A stretch of DNA of 31,477 nt from a virus, in IMG/VR virus record IMGVR_UViG_3300033273_000114, positions 1-31,477 of that record. One strand, written 5' to 3'. The translations under genes were made by a program, and so were the position numbers. Positions 6,812 through 15,169 of the stretch are shown here, piece after piece (position 1 is the stretch's first letter; the number at the start of each line of letters is the position of its first letter). The notes beneath the pieces were generated by a model, which worked only from the letters and a program-made list of their open reading frames with translations, ran no database searches and had not been told where the DNA came from.

Positions 6812-8758
6812 TTACCCTAAAGAACTTGTGTTCTGTATGTTTCTATCAAGTTCGGATGCCTCTTTAATGTCTTTATGTACTACAAATGCTCTAAGTGGTT
6901 TCTCTTGTTGTGCTGAAACAGATTGTGCTAATTGTGACTCAGGTGAAGCACCTACTACATTAAAGTCTGGAGCTTCAACTCCTCCTCCTCCGCCACCGCC
7001 TCCCATAGAGGGAGCCCCTAAGCTAGATAATGCCGTTTGAGCTTTCTTTCTAGCTGCCAGGATTGATGCTATAAGTCCTCCAATAGTAATCGCATATGTA
7101 GCTATACCTACAGGACCTAATTGTCTAACAAATTCACCTAATGAGAATTGAGCATCAGCAACAGATTCTACAGAGTTTGCAATTATTCTAACTTGAGCAT
7201 TTTCAAATATCCTTTTTCTTTCATCAAAATCAGCCTTGATTTTCATTATCTCTTCAGCTATAAGTAACGATTGTTTTATAGTGAATAAATCTCTCTCTGC
7301 CTTTATCTTTCTCTCTTGGGCTTTTATCTCTCTTCTTTCAATATCGGCTAAGGCCTCTCTCTGAGCATCCCCAGTTAATTTACCGGAATGAAGCGCATAA
7401 TCCCTCTCTCTTTTTAATGCATCCATTCTAGCATCGTGATATGATAGTATTACGTCAGATACATATTTAAGAGATTGCTGTGTAGCCTTAAACAATTCAG
7501 TGACTTGTTTTGCTTGGTCTTTTATAAATTTAAGACCATCTTTTAGGTTCTCTTGATTTAGTTGTTGAGCCTTGTTGAATTCGTCACCTAATCTGTTTAA
7601 TTCCTCAACACCTTCCTTCGCACTATCATAAACAGGTTTATATATGTTCTGAACCCTCTCTAATCCCTTAACAAGTATTTCTTGACCATATTTATTTACA
7701 TCTAAAAAGAAATCTTTGAGCTCACTATCAAATTCAAGTATCTTCTGTCTTATTCTTTTACTTGATTTAGCTCTACCACCTTTTGGGTCTTTAAATAATT
7801 CATCTAATAAATCCTCTTCACCAATAATTTTTATTAATGCCTTTAATTGATCCCTTAGATCTTTTCTTTCCTCCTCAAATCTTTCTCTTACCGCTTCTTT
7901 ATTTCTCTGTATTACTGTTTCAGTGGCCTCAATAATACCAGACACCCCACCTTGTAATGCTTGATTTATCTGTTGTATTCTTTGAGCTTCTATTTGACTT
8001 CTTTTATCTTCTTCAGCTTGTAATGCAACTTGCTCATTAACTTCACTCTTCAATAATTCAGTGTAAATCTCCTCTATTTGTTTCTGAGCTGCCGTGGCTT
8101 TAGCTAATCGTTCTAGAGATTTTATCTTTAAATCTATCTGTCTTCTAGATTCTGCTGTTAACTGTCCATTTTCATCAAGAGATATATTTAAATCTTTATA
8201 TTCTGCGTTAGCCTTAGTTACGGCTCTTTGTAATTCTTCAGTTGAAACCGTATTGTCATCAACAGTCTCTAATAATATTTTTAAGTTTGATCCCGCTGCT
8301 GCTGATGCTATGCCTATCTTATCAACCTCATCAGTAGCTTTAGATGTACTACCTGCAAAATAATCTAATGCTGCAATTGCGGCTTGAAAAATAACTATAA
8401 ATCCTAAGGGACCTTTAAATGCATTTAACAAAGCCGTCATACCCTTTTGGAACCCTCCGGTAGTGGCTATTAAGGTAGTCATCAAGGTGGATAATTGAGA
8501 CAAGTTATTCGCAACACCTCGAATACCATAAGGCATATCTGATATGGTTCTACCAAGTTCAACGAGCGTTGCACCCGCTAAACCAGTCTTGTCAATCATT
8601 GGGTTAAGGCCGTCTTGCGTAGTCTTTTGTAGACTTTTATTTAAACTCTTTACGGCGTTGTCAGCCTGTACAAAACCCTTTGTTAACCCCTCTATCTTTA
8701 CCTTACCTTTGTCATTTATCTCAATGACATAAGTCAGTTTGTTTTTCTTTTCAGCCAT
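6812..8758 (-). CDS. Tail tape measure protein
   Basis: A 648-residue protein, long and mainly helical, with 'VELGRTISDMPYGIRGVANNLSQLS' near residues 67-92 and hydrophobic segments around 104-135, the hallmark of tape measure proteins in Bacteroidota phages. A long coiled-coil core (Lys/Glu/Gln-rich, about 190-520), a second hydrophobic region near 540-590, a run of eight Gly and a short basic C-terminus follow. The length would correspond to a tail of roughly 100 nm if the usual rise per residue holds. It sets tail length and is ejected with the DNA. The 47-residue gene before it overlaps its start. Confidence 0.85.
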   Translation of the reverse strand: MAEKKNKLTYVIEINDKGKVKIEGLTKGFVQADNAVKSLNKSLQKTTQDGLNPMIDKTGLAGATLVELGRTISDMPYGIRGVANNLSQLSTLMTTLIATTGGFQKGMTALLNAFKGPLGFIVIFQAAIAALDYFAGSTSKATDEVDKIGIASAAAGSNLKILLETVDDNTVSTEELQRAVTKANAEYKDLNISLDENGQLTAESRRQIDLKIKSLERLAKATAAQKQIEEIYTELLKSEVNEQVALQAEEDKRSQIEAQRIQQINQALQGGVSGIIEATETVIQRNKEAVRERFEEERKDLRDQLKALIKIIGEEDLLDELFKDPKGGRAKSSKRIRQKILEFDSELKDFFLDVNKYGQEILVKGLERVQNIYKPVYDSAKEGVEELNRLGDEFNKAQQLNQENLKDGLKFIKDQAKQVTELFKATQQSLKYVSDVILSYHDARMDALKRERDYALHSGKLTGDAQREALADIERREIKAQERKIKAERDLFTIKQSLLIAEEIMKIKADFDERKRIFENAQVRIIANSVESVADAQFSLGEFVRQLGPVGIATYAITIGGLIASILAARKKAQTALSSLGAPSMGGGGGGGGVEAPDFNVVGASPESQLAQSVSAQQEKPLRAFVVHKDIKEASELDRNIQNTSSLG

Positions 8759-8894
8759 TTACTCTTCTTTTAACGGATTGTTTTAACTCTTTTAACGTCT
8801 CGGGTGCTTTATACTTGCCCTTGGCTATATCTATAATAGGATCAACTCCAAAGAAGTCATCAGCCTTTAATAAGTCAACTATCTCTCTAATCAT
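8751..8894 (-). CDS. Small helical protein between tail tip and tape measure genes (47 aa)
   Basis: The ATG at 8894 overlaps the TGA of the 752-residue tail gene (ATGA), and the gene runs eight bases into the tape measure gene, which supports real translation. The 47-residue product starts MIREIVDLLKADDFFGVDPI and is mixed-charge and helical with a basic C-terminus. No membrane segment and no known domain. Its place suggests a small tail assembly factor. Confidence 0.6.
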   Translation of the reverse strand: MIREIVDLLKADDFFGVDPIIDIAKGKYKAPETLKELKQSVKRRVNG

Positions 8895-11149
8895 TGTACT
8901 ATCTCGTTTGAAAATATATTTAACAACTCTATTTCAGACTCTCCAGTCATTAGGTTTGTTGTTATTGAATTAATCCTAAAAATCTTATCTTGTATTTTTA
9001 CTTGGTCATTAAGTCTATAATTAACTACAATATTTGTAGGTAATAATGCTCTAATCTTAAACATTCTCTTGAGTGGGTTGAATACACTTTCCACATAAGA
9101 CTTGTAAAATACATTATATAGAGAATTACTGTCAGCCCCATAGTTAACCGATTGCCATTCATTAACCTCTTGGTCAAAATTCAAAGAATATGAAGGTGCG
9201 GTTGTGGTATTACCGGTTTCATTACTATTTGAGGGTCTCCAGTAACTTGTTAGTCCTGTAGGTGGCGAAGTAGATATCCAATTTATCTTACCTCCTCTAC
9301 CTGAGTTAGCATTACTCGCTTCTGGCAAATCAGTTTCTCTTATAGCATAGAATAGTAAAGGAGCTATCATCATTGTGTCGTAATCTCCCGTATTTTCACT
9401 AATATTAGCATCAAATTCACCACCGGCACAATATCCCCACTGAATTAAGGTGCTCGTAGTTGCATTTGGACCTAGATTAACACCTAAATCAACTAGTCTT
9501 TCATATTTCATATGCGAGAATGGTAATGATATTTCATATTTATTACCTCTATCGATATCGGGGAAGTTTCTTCTTACGTTAAATTCAGAATCACCAAACA
9601 CTTCATTAAATTCCTCAAAGTGATGCTCCATAAGAACAGTATTCGTCTCTTGATATTTAAACTCTATATCCGTAAATGGTAGCACTGAGTTTACCGTATG
9701 CTGAGTTACGTCAAAATACTTATCTAAATCTATAAGGCCGCCCAGATTATTATTTACGGCATCAGCATAATAATTATCTAAAGTATCTATATATACCTTG
9801 CCGTATTCAGGGTCTCTTCTATCATCTATAAAATATGCCGTTAGATTGAACATTTTAAACAGACCGGTTAGAAAGTCTATAACTTTCATTTTAGGGAATC
9901 GGTCTAATATTATTATCTCACTAGTGGTGGTTTGTCCTGCCGAGCCGGTTGCTGTATAATTGTAAGTTGTTTGTTGACCAGAGATAGAACTTGTAAAAGT
10001 AATATCTAAATCCGCAGCAGTTATTGTAAATTCACTCTCTGATTGTATTTCAATCTCTATTGTAATGTCCCCCTTGTTATAATCGGAATCGTTTAAATCA
10101 AAATCAAAAACAGAATCACCTAACCCACTCTCCACTCTTTCATTTCCTCTAGTCTTGTCTCTAAATACAACCTTATATGGAACACCTTGATTAGATACTG
10201 TCAAGTCTAGCGATAAGTTGTGGTAGCCAAATACGCTACTTAAACTAATATCACTGCCATCAAATTCAGCACTTGCTAAAGGAGTTCCTGTGGTTGTATA
10301 GCCAGTTAATTTGTGTGAGAATAGATATCCTTCGCCATCATCCAAGTCGTTAAATTCACCTTTCTTGCTATTAACCCAAAGATATAGATTATCGAATGCA
10401 TCAGATCCAAAAAAGTCTCTAGTGAATTCAAGATTGTATTGATTCTCTATAGCTTCAATAATATGAATCGATCTTATGGCGGGTTTTAAATCAGTGTATT
10501 CTAATCCTCTTGTTGTATCTCCGTTAGGGGTATTTGGAGTCCCAACAATTTCGTCGTGATATAAATTACCGGATGAATTATAAAAATCAACAGGAACTGG
10601 ATCGTCAGAATTAAAGAACAATCTTTTTTTAGACGTTATTAATGGGTATATAATTGAGTTGGTTTGACTGTTTAAATTTAGTCCATTAGTAAATCCATCT
10701 CTAACATTAGCCTCGCTGTATTCGTGATCATAATTACTCAGATAAGTTAAGTCTGTCAATTCATCATCTCCAATCAAATCCCTTAATGAAACCGTATTCC
10801 CATAAAATATAATCTCATAAGAAAAGGCTTTGTTATTCTTCATATTTACACTGTTTAGGTATATTTTACCCTCCCTAAACGGTGTACTATTTATATGTAA
10901 TATTGCTTTCCTCTTTTTCCTAGAATCAAAAGCATTCCCAGTGATATTGTAGTTATAGAAATGTCTAAATATCTTGTTGTTTGTGTCTGATGCAGGTACT
11001 GAAAATGTCTGAGAATAGTCAGTGAATACTTTGCCGATATCTCTAATGTCCTGTATAGATGAAGTTAGTTGTACTGTTTCATCATCAAACAAGTCTACAA
11101 GTGGATAGTTACCATCATTATCCTCAATATACAACTGAAGTTTCTGCAT
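8891..11149 (-). CDS. Tail tip / baseplate protein (752 aa)
   Basis: A 752-residue protein rich in beta strands. Its N-terminal 150 residues ('FTDYSQTFSVPASDTNNKIF', 'HINSTPFREGKIYLNSVN', 'YEIIFYGNTVSLRDLIGDDEL') are a pattern I know from tail proteins next to tape measure genes in flavobacterial phages. The middle is Thr/Asp-rich and the C-terminus has another compact domain ending 'MTGESEIELLNIFSNEIV'. Such proteins form the tail hub or tip that docks the receptor-binding parts. It shares one base with the 357-residue gene before it. No enzymatic motif seen. Confidence 0.65.
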   Translation of the reverse strand: MQKLQLYIEDNDGNYPLVDLFDDETVQLTSSIQDIRDIGKVFTDYSQTFSVPASDTNNKIFRHFYNYNITGNAFDSRKKRKAILHINSTPFREGKIYLNSVNMKNNKAFSYEIIFYGNTVSLRDLIGDDELTDLTYLSNYDHEYSEANVRDGFTNGLNLNSQTNSIIYPLITSKKRLFFNSDDPVPVDFYNSSGNLYHDEIVGTPNTPNGDTTRGLEYTDLKPAIRSIHIIEAIENQYNLEFTRDFFGSDAFDNLYLWVNSKKGEFNDLDDGEGYLFSHKLTGYTTTGTPLASAEFDGSDISLSSVFGYHNLSLDLTVSNQGVPYKVVFRDKTRGNERVESGLGDSVFDFDLNDSDYNKGDITIEIEIQSESEFTITAADLDITFTSSISGQQTTYNYTATGSAGQTTTSEIIILDRFPKMKVIDFLTGLFKMFNLTAYFIDDRRDPEYGKVYIDTLDNYYADAVNNNLGGLIDLDKYFDVTQHTVNSVLPFTDIEFKYQETNTVLMEHHFEEFNEVFGDSEFNVRRNFPDIDRGNKYEISLPFSHMKYERLVDLGVNLGPNATTSTLIQWGYCAGGEFDANISENTGDYDTMMIAPLLFYAIRETDLPEASNANSGRGGKINWISTSPPTGLTSYWRPSNSNETGNTTTAPSYSLNFDQEVNEWQSVNYGADSNSLYNVFYKSYVESVFNPLKRMFKIRALLPTNIVVNYRLNDQVKIQDKIFRINSITTNLMTGESEIELLNIFSNEIVQ

Positions 11150-12222
11150 TATCTAACTGAATTTAATTCGTTATAAGCGTATTCAAAGTTTACAGTGAAG
11201 TTCAATAATTTGTCGTATCTATGATCTTTATAGGCTATCTCACTATCGGTAGGATTAACTGGGAATACTTTACTCCCTTCGTGAATCCAAACATATTCTG
11301 ACTGCATTAATTGTTGTATAACCTCGTTATAGTCATCACAAATAAACCCTGTGTTTAAGACTAGTGATTTTTTAGAGTTAACATTAAACAGTCTATCTGT
11401 TGGGGATGAGGTTGCATAGAATGAAGCATTGGAGGCCGCTTGAATAGTGTTTATCTTATATTGATCACGGCTAACATTAGCACTCTCCATTCTTCTGCCG
11501 AAGAACCATACATCTTGTAGTGCACCAAATTTATTTATAAATGTAACTTTGTATGGAGTATTCTTGCATTCTTCTATAAAGTTGATATAAACAGTGAACG
11601 ACCTACCGTCTTCTGTTGTAATATTGACTTCGTTTGCAGTTACTGTAGGTGGTGTAGCATCCTCAGGCTCCTTAGGTAAATCGATACTAGTCATATCGGC
11701 TGTTAGTAGTTCAGTGTCTGTTCTATAAACAGTTGTATCTGCCTTCAAAGGGAATGCCACCCCATCATAAGTGTCTGGGGCTTGATAAGTTTGTCCGTCA
11801 TAATATGACACACTGTAAAGACCATCCTCTTTATATAAAGGTATTCTAACCGGCTCACCCTCTTTCCAGTAAATACAAGTATTTGATTGCTGTAATGGTG
11901 AATCTAACTGAGGGTTTATCTCATCCTCAAAATAACCATACCCAAGGGTGACTAATCTAGTTCCGTTACTTGTATTTGTTGTAGCATCATCAAAAGTGTT
12001 GGTTATCTCCCAGGATGCCCAAGCACTTAATTTAGCCGTGTCGTAATTGCCATCAAAAGAAACATCAATATAATCTTTGATTAATTCAGATATTTCAAAT
12101 AGTATAACGCTTTCACCAGGTATAACTGTTTTGTTTATTGTATAATTAGGATCGCCACTATAAGTTAATGGCTGACCTTCATATACCCATAATTTTAATT
12201 CTGCACTTTCTAACGCTGCCAT
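11149..12222 (-). CDS. Tail protein, probable distal tail or baseplate part (357 aa)
   Basis: A 357-residue beta-rich protein. It starts MAALESAELKLWVYEGQP and contains 'FINKFGALQDVWFFGRRMES' around residue 240 and 'ALQ...' type strands typical of a tail tip component in Bacteroidota phages. It always pairs, in my memory, with the large tail protein that follows it here. Its stop and the next start share a base. No membrane segment and no catalytic motif. Exact role is inferred from position. Confidence 0.6.
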   Translation of the reverse strand: MAALESAELKLWVYEGQPLTYSGDPNYTINKTVIPGESVILFEISELIKDYIDVSFDGNYDTAKLSAWASWEITNTFDDATTNTSNGTRLVTLGYGYFEDEINPQLDSPLQQSNTCIYWKEGEPVRIPLYKEDGLYSVSYYDGQTYQAPDTYDGVAFPLKADTTVYRTDTELLTADMTSIDLPKEPEDATPPTVTANEVNITTEDGRSFTVYINFIEECKNTPYKVTFINKFGALQDVWFFGRRMESANVSRDQYKINTIQAASNASFYATSSPTDRLFNVNSKKSLVLNTGFICDDYNEVIQQLMQSEYVWIHEGSKVFPVNPTDSEIAYKDHRYDKLLNFTVNFEYAYNELNSVR

Positions 12223-12231
12223 AATAATGCT

Positions 12232-12705
12232 CTATATATATTGTCTTTTAATCAAAGGATAGTATATCTGCTTTGCTTTATATTTTTTATTTAATTCTAG
12301 TTGCACCTCTTCAGTTATTTTTTCTTCATCAAACCAAATGTCAAATACGATTAAATCATATTCCTTGTCTTGAGTGTAATCAAAAGCATCACCTACACTT
12401 ATACTTACATTATCTGATAAATAATCCAATATGTTTACGACTTGCACAAGCTCCTCGTCTTTCTCAATAACATCTACAGTCGCGCCTTTGTCATTAGCCA
12501 ACCACTGAGGTATAACACCTAACCCTAATCCGAAAACTAATGCGGTCTTATATTCCCCAGATAACTTGTCTATCATAAAATCTAAATATCTACTCTCTGA
12601 ATAAAATCCATCCTTGCAATAGAAGAGGACATCATCACATCTATTTTCGATTGTGAAGTTGACCCCTTCGTAGGACATTATTGCATTATAGTCTAAATAC
12701 TTCAT
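12232..12705 (-). CDS. Spermidine-synthase-like / SAM-fold protein in the tail module
   Basis: A 157-residue protein with a nucleotide-binding Rossmann core: the glycine loop 'ALVFGLGLGVIPQWL' (residues 55-69), an acidic strand end 'VDVIEKDEELV' (78-87, Glu81 in the position that binds the ligand ribose), 'VGDAFDY' (104-110) and 'YDLIVFDIWFDEE' (116-128). This order is that of the polyamine synthase branch of class I SAM-fold enzymes. It lacks the N-terminal tetramerisation domain of full spermidine synthases. Three bases separate it from the large repeat protein before it. Whether it modifies a tail protein, the host or a metabolite cannot be told. Confidence 0.65.
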   Translation of the reverse strand: MKYLDYNAIMSYEGVNFTIENRCDDVLFYCKDGFYSESRYLDFMIDKLSGEYKTALVFGLGLGVIPQWLANDKGATVDVIEKDEELVQVVNILDYLSDNVSISVGDAFDYTQDKEYDLIVFDIWFDEEKITEEVQLELNKKYKAKQIYYPLIKRQYI

Positions 12706-12708
12706 ATC

Positions 12709-14190
12709 TTATGGACAGCTTGGGCATAATGTTGGTCCTGCCGTTTTAATACCATTTACGAACGTATAATAATATCCAGCCTCATCAGGAGGCATTATAT
12801 AAGCTGTACCCGAATGTAATGTTGTACAAGTACTATCGAATGCATAGAATCTGTCAGATGATGCCACTGTTGTATTGTTGAAGTATTGTACACCTCCTTT
12901 AGCAGTACAACAAGCCTCTTCTGCTGAATTTATACTTCTATAGATTGCTATTCCAGTACATAAAGGTGGACAGCCTGTATTTCCAGTGTCTGTAACCGTA
13001 CCTACGCTAGTACCTGAAGTAGCCGTACCACTCACCGTATAATATGTTGAACCTACTACAACTCTATCACCAATACTTAAATTGATTTCTGTAGTTGTTT
13101 GTCCGGTTATAAAACCAGTTGCTGAAGGATTACACCTAGTCAACGAATAATAATTGGTTGCGGGGGTTGTACATCCTCCTGCACCACCTACTTTATCACA
13201 ACAATCTGCACAATCAGAATATGGTGATGTAATGTCATTTGTATTTGCACTTCCATACCCCGCAACTTCATAACAGTCACCGTTATAAAGTACACTAGAA
13301 TAAACCCCCATAATCTGTACGGTAGAACGTACGTTTATAGCGCCTCCGCCATCACATCTCTCTACTAGAGTGTAGTAATATGTTGTAGCGGGGCTACCAG
13401 TTGCCGTATCTGTACAGCTTGTCAACGTAGCACCTGTATTTGAATATCCTGCGGGTACTGTAATGTTTGCAGTATATGTAGCACCCCCTGATTCATAAGT
13501 TGACGGTGATACACTATTTAAAATACCATTTGAAGTGGCATCTACACCAATGACAATAGTAGTTCCTTGTGTACCATCTGAAACCTGGAAATTAGCCTCA
13601 CTACAAGTGAATAGCACTGCATCTGGTGCACCTGGATCTGGATCGGGGTCATTAATGTCAGCAGGTGCTGTTTGTCCCGTAGCTGTGTCCGTACAAGTTG
13701 TTAGTACGTCTCCCGCATTAGAATATCCAGAAGGTACTGTAATGTTAGCGGTATATGTTGTCGTACCGGATTGATACGTTGAAGGACTGACTGAATTTAA
13801 TATAAAACTGTTTTGTGTACTAGCTGAAACAGCTTGACCTATAACACCATCAGCAACATTAAAAGATGCTTCTGTACAAGTCCCTACAGGTAATCCTGTA
13901 CCCCCGGTTGCATTATCATTACAAAAGACTAATATCTCTCCTGCGTTATCATATCCTTCAGGGGCAGTTATATTGGCATAATAAGTTGTTTCACCACTTT
14001 GATAGGTTGTTGGGAATACACTATTAAGAGTTCCTTCTTGAACTGTAGCATCAACACCTAAAACAATATTTTCACCAGTAATACCGTTTATAATATGGAA
14101 ACCCGCCTCTTCGCAAGTAAATGGGTTCGGTGGAGGTGGATTAGAGTCAATATAGTAAGGACTTCTTGTGTTTATTCTTTTATCAGCCAT
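12709..14190 (-). CDS. Repeat-containing, Cys-rich adhesin-like tail protein (493 aa)
   Basis: A 493-residue protein with no signal peptide. After a Pro-rich lead it has three tandem domains of about 70 residues starting at Cys26, Cys105 and Cys196. Each runs from a C-E-A-x-F motif through 'LNSVSPSTYxSG', 'TYTANITVPxGY' to a second Cys in 'CTDTATG'. The last 220 residues contain at least fourteen more cysteines, including CADCC, EACC and a closing CPSCP. Repeated Ig-like beta domains plus a Cys-rich C-terminal end look like a receptor-binding fibre or adhesin. Many cysteines are unusual for a phage protein folded in the cytoplasm. Confidence 0.55.
   Translation of the reverse strand: MADKRINTRSPYYIDSNPPPPNPFTCEEAGFHIINGITGENIVLGVDATVQEGTLNSVFPTTYQSGETTYYANITAPEGYDNAGEILVFCNDNATGGTGLPVGTCTEASFNVADGVIGQAVSASTQNSFILNSVSPSTYQSGTTTYTANITVPSGYSNAGDVLTTCTDTATGQTAPADINDPDPDPGAPDAVLFTCSEANFQVSDGTQGTTIVIGVDATSNGILNSVSPSTYESGGATYTANITVPAGYSNTGATLTSCTDTATGSPATTYYYTLVERCDGGGAINVRSTVQIMGVYSSVLYNGDCYEVAGYGSANTNDITSPYSDCADCCDKVGGAGGCTTPATNYYSLTRCNPSATGFITGQTTTEINLSIGDRVVVGSTYYTVSGTATSGTSVGTVTDTGNTGCPPLCTGIAIYRSINSAEEACCTAKGGVQYFNNTTVASSDRFYAFDSTCTTLHSGTAYIMPPDEAGYYYTFVNGIKTAGPTLCPSCP
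13400..14115 (-). repeat. Three protein-level tandem repeats in the tail adhesin gene
   Basis: Repeat units of about 70 codons begin near 14115, 13878 and 13605. Repeats 2 and 3 are the most alike (both contain LNSVSPSTY and TYTANITVP), repeat 1 is more diverged. The linker between units 2 and 3 encodes an Asp-Pro run (DPDPDPG). Confidence 0.75.
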
Positions 14191-14240
14191 CTTTTGTAAT
14201 CTTCCTTTATTATATAACTTTATTTAATTGAATTGTAACC

Positions 14241-14708
14241 TTAACTCTTCTTAGCATTCGGTGTAGCTTGATTTATTTTATCTTTTAAATCTTTACCGTA
14301 TGCATCTAATAAGTCTTTTGTTATTCTAGGCTCGAACTTGTCTATAACGATATCTATAAATCTAGTCGGTTGAATACCCTTGGTAGCTATAGATTGCCCA
14401 ACCAAAAATATTTGCTGTTTAAGTGTTGGTATTTTACCTGATCTTAATTCCTTAGGTTTAATATTATGTTTATTAATCCATTCGGCTATTTTTAATGGTG
14501 GTGGGAATTTACCTGGTTTACGACCATAATTGACGTTGACACCATATTCATTCATATAGATACCAAAACCATCTCTATTTCTTAGTTTTATTGCCTTAAT
14601 ACTCTTCTCTAAATCACTACCAGGCTTCTTGAGCTCCCTCTTTAACTCTGCAACTACAATCTTCTTATAGTTATCTATAACTTTTTGTATGCGATTCTGC
14701 TTGGCCAT
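14241..14708 (-). CDS. HK97 gp10-like neck / tail-completion protein
   Basis: Start taken at 14708, where ATG overlaps the TAA of the preceding gene (TAATG). The 155-residue product has 'YKKIVVAELKRELKK', a central 'GFGIYMNEYGVNVNYGRKPGKFPPP' and 'IDIVIDKFEPRITKDLLDAYGKDL'. This pattern (N-terminal helix, an exposed Tyr-Gly-Arg loop, C-terminal helix) is typical of the gp10-like family that joins head and tail. The 'AEWINKHNIKP' element is shared by many members. Located with the tail terminator candidate, as expected. Confidence 0.6.
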   Translation of the reverse strand: MAKQNRIQKVIDNYKKIVVAELKRELKKPGSDLEKSIKAIKLRNRDGFGIYMNEYGVNVNYGRKPGKFPPPLKIAEWINKHNIKPKELRSGKIPTLKQQIFLVGQSIATKGIQPTRFIDIVIDKFEPRITKDLLDAYGKDLKDKINQATPNAKKS

Positions 14709-15169
14709 TAGCAAATAGTATGCTCGTTGTTCGGTAACTCAATATCTATTGTAGCAACCCAACCCGCTAATTGATTCTCAAAGTTGTCCATTAGTGGTGA
14801 AGCTGTTATATCAGTTGTAACTTGCAAGTTATCCTCAAATAAATCACCTCTACGCAGCTCTTGCTGTATATCATTTACAACTTGCAATTGAGTGTTTAAG
14901 ATATCCTGTAGATTATCGTTACCGTAGATGAGGTCTTCATCAGTTAATTCATTTGTTTTATCGACTACGTCAAGACAAAATACCTGTATAGTAGCTGTTA
15001 TTATATGTGGTGCGAATGTAACGTCTCCCATTGATATATGGGATAATGGATAGATAGTTGTTTTGTCCAGATCAACCTCCAGTATATCCCCGAAGGTAAC
15101 TGTATTAGTAATTCCATTCTCCTTTATTTTGTCGTTTAGCTTTTGTATTACGGTGTATACTTGTCTCAT
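14708..15169 (-). CDS. Tail terminator-like / tail completion protein (153 aa)
   Basis: A 153-residue protein starting MRQVYTVIQKLNDKI with a beta-rich core and an acidic middle. It follows the tail chaperone: its ATG at 15169 overlaps the TGA of the -1 frame of that gene (ATGA), and the next gene (gp10-like) starts on its TAA. Size and neighbourhood match small tail-completion proteins that cap the tube. I know similar proteins from Bacteroidota phages but no firm family name. Confidence 0.55.
   Translation of the reverse strand: MRQVYTVIQKLNDKIKENGITNTVTFGDILEVDLDKTTIYPLSHISMGDVTFAPHIITATIQVFCLDVVDKTNELTDEDLIYGNDNLQDILNTQLQVVNDIQQELRRGDLFEDNLQVTTDITASPLMDNFENQLAGWVATIDIELPNNEHTIC

Noticed and set aside
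6792-7040. A plus-strand frame with a run of prolines
   Set aside because: It is the reverse reading of the poly-Gly segment of the tape measure gene.
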